A stretch of 10,931 bases of DNA, taken from contig NZ_JAOQJD010000024.1 of the NCBI RefSeq assembly GCF_025566985.1, positions 1 through 10,931 of the forward strand, in the 5' to 3' direction. Below are positions 7,402 to 10,931 of the stretch, piece after piece; position 1 is the stretch's first letter; each line of letters begins with the position of its first letter. The notes under the pieces are model-generated. The model saw only the letters and a list, made by a program, of their open reading frames with translations, was not told the DNA's origin and ran no database searches. This DNA comes from Aedoeadaptatus acetigenes (lineage in GTDB: Bacteria; Bacillota; Clostridia; Tissierellales; Peptoniphilaceae). The translations under genes and the position numbers were made by a program.

Positions 7402-7440
7402 ATTCTCAAAAAGCAAAAACAGAGAGCATAAAAAGGAGGA
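7389..7440 (+). promoter_or_regulatory. Alternative pairing that would hide the RBS of the sigma-like gene
   Basis: TCCTCCTTTTT (7389-7399), the 3' arm and T tract of the terminator, is the exact reverse complement of AAAAAGGAGGA (7430-7440), the RBS of the gene starting at 7448. The helix would be 11 bp with a 30-nt loop and is mutually exclusive with the terminator stem. Any SD sequence can pair with a TCCTCC arm, so the match is partly expected, but the extension through the T/A tract makes it longer than a bare anti-SD match. Confidence 0.4.
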
Positions 7441-7447
7441 TTACACA

Positions 7448-7864
7448 ATGGACAAAAAAGAATATTTCCTTTATGTCAAAGGAAAAGCCGTACCTGTAAG
7501 TGAAGAAGTCTACAAAGCCTATTGGAAGATAACAGAGCATGAAAAGTATCTCCAAAGAAAAGATTGGAAGCATAATGTTATACCATTTTCAGCACTGGAT
7601 CATGATGGACACTTTGTAGATAACATCATAGATGAAAAAATAGACTTAGAAAAAATTGTAGAAGTAAAAATGCAAATTGAAGAACTTCATAGAGCATTAA
7701 ATACTCTCACAAAAGAAGAAAGAGAGTTAATGGAAGCCATCTTCTACAAAGAAGAAAGTCTAAGGTCAATCAGCAGAAGAGAGAAAGTTACACATCAAGC
7801 AATCAGTGGGAGGAGGGATAGGATTTTAGAAAAACTGAAAAAAATTTTAGAAGATAAAATCTAA
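7448..7864 (+). CDS. Small sigma-70 region-4-like (sigma factor-like) regulator
   Basis: The 138-residue protein ends in a region-4-like helix-turn-helix: LNTLTKEERELMEAIFYKEES (84-104) followed by LRSISRREKVTHQAISGRRDRILEKLKKIL (105-134), the usual layout for recognition of a -35 element. No sigma region 2, needed for -10 recognition and core binding, is evident in the N-terminal 80 residues, which contain a YVKGKAVPVSEEVYKAYW stretch seen, from memory, in similar proteins of firmicute conjugative elements. The start is set by AAGGAGGA ending 7 nt before ATG. It precedes the DUF3847 gene, oriT and relaxase, so it is a likely regulator of element genes. Whether it acts as a true sigma factor or an activator is unknown. 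Confidence 0.8.
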   Translation: MDKKEYFLYVKGKAVPVSEEVYKAYWKITEHEKYLQRKDWKHNVIPFSALDHDGHFVDNIIDEKIDLEKIVEVKMQIEELHRALNTLTKEERELMEAIFYKEESLRSISRREKVTHQAISGRRDRILEKLKKILEDKI

Positions 7865-7871
7865 AAACTTG

Positions 7872-7911
7872 GAAAGGTTAAGTGTCAAAAAAAGGTGCTT
7901 AACCTTTCTTT
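7872..7911 (+). terminator. Hairpin, possible terminator or attenuator between sigma-like and DUF3847 genes
   Basis: An 11-bp perfect stem, GAAAGGTTAAG (7872-7882) with CTTAACCTTTC (7898-7908), encloses a 15-nt A-rich loop and is followed by TTTA. The T tract is short and interrupted by C, so termination may be partial. It lies 7 bp after the sigma-like stop and 40 bp before the DUF3847 start. Confidence 0.55.
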
Positions 7912-7948
7912 ATGGAAACAAGCAGATACCAAAACGGAGGAATTAAAA

Positions 7949-8278
7949 ATGAAGAAAGAAAACACATTACAGGAAGTACAGGAACAAATTTTTGAACTTC
8001 AGGAAGAAAGAGAAAAGTGCGATGTAAAGCTGAAACAATTACAAAATCAAGGCAAGAAATTAGAAAAACTTGCAAATGAAAAAGAACGAAAAAGAAGAAA
8101 TCACAGGCTTATACAAAGAGGCTTGATAGTAGAAAGAGTAATTAAAAATCCTCTAATATTTACCAATGAGGAGATAGAAAAGCTGTTAAACATCTCTACT
8201 CACACAGAAGAATACAGACAAGCCTATGAAGAAATGATAAATGGGAAAGATATGGAAGATAAAACAGACATCGAGTAG
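7949..8278 (+). CDS. DUF3847-like coiled-coil protein, mobilization-associated
   Basis: This 109-residue protein has a charged N-terminal helix/coiled coil (about 5-48, rich in Glu, Gln, Lys and Leu) followed by a basic motif, ERKRRNHRLIQRGLIVE (46-62), characteristic of DUF3847 proteins, which commonly sit just upstream of MobA/MobL relaxase genes. ATG 7949 is chosen because CGGAGG (7935-7940) lies 8 nt upstream. An in-frame GTG at 7895 would start inside the preceding hairpin loop and has no proper RBS. The C-terminal part (70-109) is acidic. Its position beside the oriT and its basic patch suggest an accessory relaxosome protein, but no biochemical role is established for the family as far as I know. 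Confidence 0.8.
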   Translation: MKKENTLQEVQEQIFELQEEREKCDVKLKQLQNQGKKLEKLANEKERKRRNHRLIQRGLIVERVIKNPLIFTNEEIEKLLNISTHTEEYRQAYEEMINGKDMEDKTDIE

Positions 8279-8286
8279 ACAGAATA

Positions 8287-8303
8287 AAAAAACTTAGTTT
8301 TTT
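8287..8303. terminator. Weak A/T hairpin after the DUF3847 gene
   Basis: AAAAAAC (8287-8293) pairs with GTTTTTT (8297-8303) around TTA, 8 bp after the stop codon. The stem has a single G-C pair, and the run of T can act in either direction. It could be a weak terminator or simply the left border of the oriT region. Confidence 0.3.
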
Positions 8304-8305
8304 CA

Positions 8306-8389
8306 GAAGCTCCCTGCAAGGGCAAAAAGCTTCGCAGAACGCAAAGCACCCTTTAGGGTGTATAATTGCGCCCTTAGAAAATCTAAGGG
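8306..8389 (+). other. oriT: Predicted origin of transfer (MobQ/RSF1010-type oriT)
   Basis: The core TAATTGCGCCCTTA (8363-8376) closely matches the nic region of RSF1010/R1162 and pSK41-type MobQ plasmids (TAAATGCGCCCT, TAAGTGCGCCCTTA). Upstream lie an imperfect stem GCTTCGC (8329-8335) with GCAAAGC (8341-8347), one mismatch and a 5-nt loop, and a small hairpin CACCCT (8347-8352) with AGGGTG (8355-8360) that ends 2 bp before the core. Further left, GAAGCTCCCT (8306-8315) pairs with AGGG (8319-8322) and AGCTTC (8328-8333) around a bulge. On the right, CCCTTAGA (8371-8378) pairs with TCTAAGGG (8382-8389). The relaxase gene begins 136 bp downstream. By analogy the + strand would be cut within or next to GCG (8368-8370). 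The exact phosphate cannot be fixed here. Confidence 0.82.
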
Positions 8390-8434
8390 ATTTTAGCAAG
8401 TCTTTGAAAATCCAAAACTTAATAAAAATATACG
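8361..8434 (+). promoter_or_regulatory. Candidate relaxase promoter elements in the oriT region
   Basis: A perfect -10 hexamer TATAAT (8361-8366) overlaps the nic core but has no good -35 at 16-18 bp. A second option is -35 TTGAAA (8404-8409) with AATATA (8427-8432) after 17 bp. Either start would lie before the terminator at 8438-8482. If a promoter is here, bound relaxosome could repress it, as known for other oriT-linked mob promoters. This is inference from sequence only. Confidence 0.3.
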
Positions 8435-8437
8435 GAT

Positions 8438-8482
8438 AAAGCAGATAGGAAAAGATACAAAAAATAACCTGTCTGCTTTTTT
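8438..8482 (+). terminator. Strong intrinsic terminator/attenuator just upstream of the relaxase gene
   Basis: AAAGCAGATAGG (8438-8449) pairs with CCTGTCTGCTTT (8468-8479) over 12 bp with one G-U pair, around an 18-nt A-rich loop. It continues into six T residues (8477-8482) and then CTTT. Only 36-42 bp separate it from the relaxase start and no promoter is seen there, so relaxase expression probably depends on read-through or antitermination. Confidence 0.8.
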
Positions 8483-8524
8483 CTTTACCTGAAAACAAAC
8501 AATAAACGAAAGGAGCTTATGAAG

Positions 8525-10177
8525 ATGGCAGAAACATTTCACTTTAATATTTCCATGATAAGCAGAGGAAAAAGTAAATCGGCAGTTGCAAGTGCAGCAT
8601 ATATCTCTTGTGAGAAAATCAAAAATGAATGGGACGGAGAAGTTCATGACTATCATAATAAAAAAGGACTTTTACATTCAGAAATCTTCTTGCCGGAGAA
8701 TGTCCCCATAGCATTAAAAGATAGAACTACTTTATGGAATAGCATTGAACTAAATGAGAAAGCAAGCAATGCACAGCTTGCAAGAAACTTCATTATCGCC
8801 TTACCGAAAGAATTATCTTTTGAAGAAAACAAGAAACTCATTACCGACTTTATACAGGAAAATTTTGTATCAAAAGGAATGATAGCAGACCTTGCTATTC
8901 ATGATGGAAATGATGAAGAAAATAACAATATCCATGCTCATATTATGACTACCCTTAGACCAATCAATGAAAAAGGAGAGTGGCAGGCAAAAAGCAAAAA
9001 AGAATATGTTCTTGATGAAAACGGAGAAAAGATAAAATTAAAAAGCGGTAACTACAAAACAAGAAAAGTAGAGCTGACGGACTGGAACGATAAAGGCAAC
9101 GCAGAGAAATGGAGAGAGAATTTTGCAAGCCTTTGTAATCAGTATTTAGAAAAAAATCATCAGGAAAAGAGAGTGGATCATCGCTCCTACAAAAGACAAG
9201 GGATAGAAGAAATCCCAACCATTCATTTAGGAGCAAGTGCCAGTGCCTTAGAGAAAAAAGGAATAGAAACCGACAAAGGAAACATCAACAGAGAAATCAA
9301 AAAGCATAATTCCTTAGTAAAAGCCATCAAGAACAAGATAAAAGAAATCACCTATTGGATAGACTCTTTACTTGGAAATCTGCAAGCAAAATACGATGAG
9401 TATAAACAGACCAAGAAAGATGAACTTGAGAATAAAGCGGAACTCTTTAACCTCTATGAATATATTTCTATCTACAACGAGATACAGGGAGAAAAAATAA
9501 AAAATCTATCCTACTATGGACAGATAAAAAAGGGAAATGTAGACCTAAAGAGATTTGTAAAAGCAATCTACTATTTGAAAGATAATCATCTTCAAACAAT
9601 AGCAGACTTACAAGGAAAAGTCTTTGAACTTGCAAAACAAAGTAAAAAGATAAGTGGTGATATTCAAGAAAAAACACAAAGAATAAAAGACTTAAATCGT
9701 TGCTTTATTTGTGCAGACATCATCAAAGAAAATAAGGCGGTATATCAGGAATATAAAGATAAAACTTTTCTTAAAGATAAATTTTACAATTCACATAAAG
9801 ATGAAATTGAAAATTACAAAAAAGCAAGAAAGACTATAGAAAAATTTACTGGAACATCAGCTATAAAGTCGAGTGATTGGCAGAAAGGAATATCAAGCCT
9901 TGAAAGTCAGATACAAGACTTAACCAAAAATAAAGCTAAAGTACAAGATGAATTTAAGCAGATAGACCATATCAAATATGCAGTAAAGATTGTCAATGAT
10001 GAGTATGGAATAGATTTATCCATAGAGATAGACAAGGCAATTAAGAGAGGAGATAAACCAAGTGTAATTGCACAACTGAAAAAATTCCAAGAGCAAGAGG
10101 AAATAAAGGGGCAGTACAAACAAAAAGCCAAGGAAAAGGCTAAAGAAAATTATAAAAATAAAGGGGAGGAAAGATAA
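8525..10177 (+). CDS. mobA: MobA/MobL-family relaxase (MobQ type)
   Basis: The 550-residue protein cuts and carries the transferred strand from oriT. The N-terminal relaxase domain (about 1-240) opens with ETFHFNISMISRGKSKSAVASAAYISCEKI. The Tyr at 26 aligns with the nucleophilic Tyr of RSF1010 MobA (ADYIQRE). The metal-binding set is His126 in LAIHDG plus His137 and His139 in NNNIHAHIMTTLRP. The later block RVDHRSYKRQGIEEIPTIHLG (about 216-236) is also typical. Residues 255-550 are charged and helical with long coiled coils and no primase or helicase motif that I can see. ATG 8525 is preferred because AAAGGAG (8509-8515) is 9 nt away. ATG 8519, in frame and 3 nt from the RBS, would add two residues. 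The stop is followed 2 nt later by the next start, so the two genes are co-transcribed. Confidence 0.93.
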   Translation: MAETFHFNISMISRGKSKSAVASAAYISCEKIKNEWDGEVHDYHNKKGLLHSEIFLPENVPIALKDRTTLWNSIELNEKASNAQLARNFIIALPKELSFEENKKLITDFIQENFVSKGMIADLAIHDGNDEENNNIHAHIMTTLRPINEKGEWQAKSKKEYVLDENGEKIKLKSGNYKTRKVELTDWNDKGNAEKWRENFASLCNQYLEKNHQEKRVDHRSYKRQGIEEIPTIHLGASASALEKKGIETDKGNINREIKKHNSLVKAIKNKIKEITYWIDSLLGNLQAKYDEYKQTKKDELENKAELFNLYEYISIYNEIQGEKIKNLSYYGQIKKGNVDLKRFVKAIYYLKDNHLQTIADLQGKVFELAKQSKKISGDIQEKTQRIKDLNRCFICADIIKENKAVYQEYKDKTFLKDKFYNSHKDEIENYKKARKTIEKFTGTSAIKSSDWQKGISSLESQIQDLTKNKAKVQDEFKQIDHIKYAVKIVNDEYGIDLSIEIDKAIKRGDKPSVIAQLKKFQEQEEIKGQYKQKAKEKAKENYKNKGEER

Positions 10178-10179
10178 AA

Positions 10180-10931
10180 ATGGCAGACAACAGAAGATAC
10201 TATTGGTTAAAATTGAAAGAAGATTTTTTTACAGATAAGAGAATCAAAAGGCTAAGAAAAATATCAGGAGGAGATACATATACAATCATTTACCTCAAAT
10301 TGCTTTTACTTAGCTTAAAAGATAGTGGGAAGCTGTATTATGACGGAGTAGAAACAGACTTTATCAAGGAGCTTGCATTAACGATTGATGAAACGGAAGA
10401 TGATGTAATGGTTACAGTAAATTATCTTGTAGCACAAGGATTGATGGAGATAATCACAGAAAATGACGAGTATTTTTTAACAGAAATCCCAAGTCTTATA
10501 GGTTCAGAAACAGCGTCTACAAGGCGTTCGAGGAAATCAAGAGGACAAAAAGTGTTGCAATGCAACACTGATGCAACACCTTGCAACCTTTTGCAACAAA
10601 ACTGCAACGTAGATATAGAGATAGATAAAGAGATAGATATAGAATTAGAAAAAGAGGGGGAGAAAGAAAAAATATCCCCCTCCCTTTATGGAGAATATAA
10701 AAAAGTTTCTTTAACTGATGAAGAATATGGAAAATTAAAGGATAAAATGCAAGGTCATAGGGAAGAAATGATAGAGAAGCTGTCAACCTATATGCAAAGC
10801 ACGGGAAGAAACTATAAAGATCATTATGCGACCTTAATTCATTGGTATGAACAAGATAAAGGGAAATTAAAGGAGTGTAGTAAATCAACAGTATATACCC
10901 TTGAAGATTATGACAAGGGAGAACATTTATA
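10180..10931 (+). CDS. Phage-type replisome organizer / replication initiator (3' end off window)
   Basis: ATG 10180 follows GGGGAGG (10163-10169) by 10 nt and the frame is open to the window edge (250 codons). Residues 1-118 match the phage replisome organizer N-terminal domain: RRYYWLKLKEDFFTDKRIKRL, then a winged-helix-like stretch and the closing ETASTRRSRKSRGQ. This domain binds origin DNA in initiators of lactococcal and related phages. Residues 125-165 are a low-complexity linker (VLQCNTDATPCNLLQQNCNV, then a DIEIDKEIDIELEKE repeat) encoded by clustered DNA repeats. Residues about 168 onward begin a second helical domain that probably recruits a DnaC-like loader or helicase. Such genes often precede a DnaC-like ATPase; here that would lie off the window. 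It starts 2 nt after the relaxase stop. Confidence 0.87.
   Translation, partial: MADNRRYYWLKLKEDFFTDKRIKRLRKISGGDTYTIIYLKLLLLSLKDSGKLYYDGVETDFIKELALTIDETEDDVMVTVNYLVAQGLMEIITENDEYFLTEIPSLIGSETASTRRSRKSRGQKVLQCNTDATPCNLLQQNCNVDIEIDKEIDIELEKEGEKEKISPSLYGEYKKVSLTDEEYGKLKDKMQGHREEMIEKLSTYMQSTGRNYKDHYATLIHWYEQDKGKLKECSKSTVYTLEDYDKGEHL
10551..10608. repeat. Iteron-like TGCAAC cluster inside the initiator gene (candidate replication origin)
   Basis: TGCAAC occurs at 10561, 10572, 10582, 10592 and 10603, spaced 11, 10, 10 and 11 bp, close to one helical turn. An inverted copy, GTTGCA (10554-10559), makes a 19-bp palindrome with the first direct copy: AGTGTTGCAATGCAACACT (10551-10569). Initiator-binding iterons inside the coding region for the initiator linker are known in lambda O and lactococcal phage replisome organizers. 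The encoded protein segment (QCNTDATPCNLLQQNCN) has no obvious folding role. Confidence 0.75.
10611..10640. repeat. A/T-rich direct repeats beside the iterons, possible unwinding element
   Basis: AGAGATAGATA is repeated at 10617-10627 and 10629-10639 (12-bp period) within a stretch of GATA-like units that contains no C. It encodes the alternating Asp/Glu-Ile linker. An easily melted, repeated A/T-rich tract directly next to iterons is the usual place for origin opening. The sequence may alternatively be explained by the repetitive protein linker alone. Confidence 0.5.

Larger units (their letters stand above)
1..10931. mobile_element. Internal segment of a mobilizable (IME-like) element with transporter cargo
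   Basis: A MobA/MobL relaxase, an adjacent oriT-like region, a DUF3847 protein, a region-4-only sigma-like regulator and a phage-type replisome organizer with intragenic repeats occur together at 7448-10931. They are preceded by a self-contained TetR plus ECF/ABC transporter cassette at 240-7191. All genes point the same way. No type IV secretion genes, integrase, excisionase or attachment site is visible, so the element is judged mobilizable rather than self-transmissible only from what is shown, and its ends lie outside the window. By memory the arrangement resembles Tn6218-like elements of Clostridioides difficile. A plasmid carrying the same genes cannot be excluded. Confidence 0.6.

Noticed and set aside
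7895..7948. GTG 7895 as start of the DUF3847 gene
   Set aside because: The codon lies in the loop of a hairpin, has no suitable RBS, and adds 18 residues unlike the family. ATG 7949 has CGGAGG at good spacing.
10611..10670. GATA-rich repeats as a CRISPR-like or microsatellite feature of independent interest
   Set aside because: They lie in frame within the initiator linker and have no spacer structure. Origin-associated repeats explain them better.

Overview
The window looks like a stretch of an integrative and mobilizable element (IME, or another mobilizable element) from a low-GC Gram-positive anaerobe or firmicute. The bases are strongly A/T rich, genes have GGAGG-type ribosome binding sites, intrinsic terminators are common, and the mobility genes (small sigma-like regulator, DUF3847 protein, MobA/MobL relaxase, phage-type replisome organizer) are a set typical of Clostridia, Peptoniphilaceae and streptococcal elements. 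The general layout resembles Tn6218-type non-conjugative elements, but that comparison is from memory. No integrase, rRNA, tRNA or CRISPR array is visible, so neither end of the element can be placed.

Left part (1-240): the C-terminal end of an unrecognised, highly charged protein, whose stop codon lies inside a 20-bp tandem duplication. A good sigma-A promoter for the next gene follows.

Cargo (240-7191): a TetR-family regulator that appears to start at a CTG codon, its terminator, a promoter overlapped by an inverted repeat, and a tightly packed five-gene transport operon. The operon encodes an MptD/Trep_Strep-type ECF S component, a CbiQ-like T component, a two-domain ECF ATPase, and two exporter-fold ABC half-transporters that most likely form a heterodimer. 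Pairing an ECF importer with a YbtPQ/IrtAB-like ABC pair suggests uptake of a metallophore or similar compound. No biosynthetic genes are present. Export of a toxic compound is the main alternative.

Junction (7192-7447): a 30-codon small ORF with a strong RBS, then two adjacent hairpins. The second hairpin is a textbook terminator whose 3' arm is also perfectly complementary (11 bp) to the RBS of the next gene. This looks like an attenuator controlling the mobility genes.

Mobility and replication backbone (7448-10931): a sigma-70 region-4-like protein, a DUF3847 coiled-coil protein, a 240-bp non-coding region carrying a convincing MobQ-type oriT (stem-loops followed by a TAATTGCGCCCTTA nic-like core) and a strong terminator, then the MobA/MobL relaxase and a replisome organizer that runs off the right edge. 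The linker-coding part of the replisome organizer gene contains six GTTGCA/TGCAAC motifs at about one helical turn spacing, followed by A/T-rich direct repeats. This is a probable intragenic replication origin like those in some phage initiator genes. Relaxase, oriT, initiator and origin together suggest a plasmid-like excised form that can be mobilized by a helper conjugation system.
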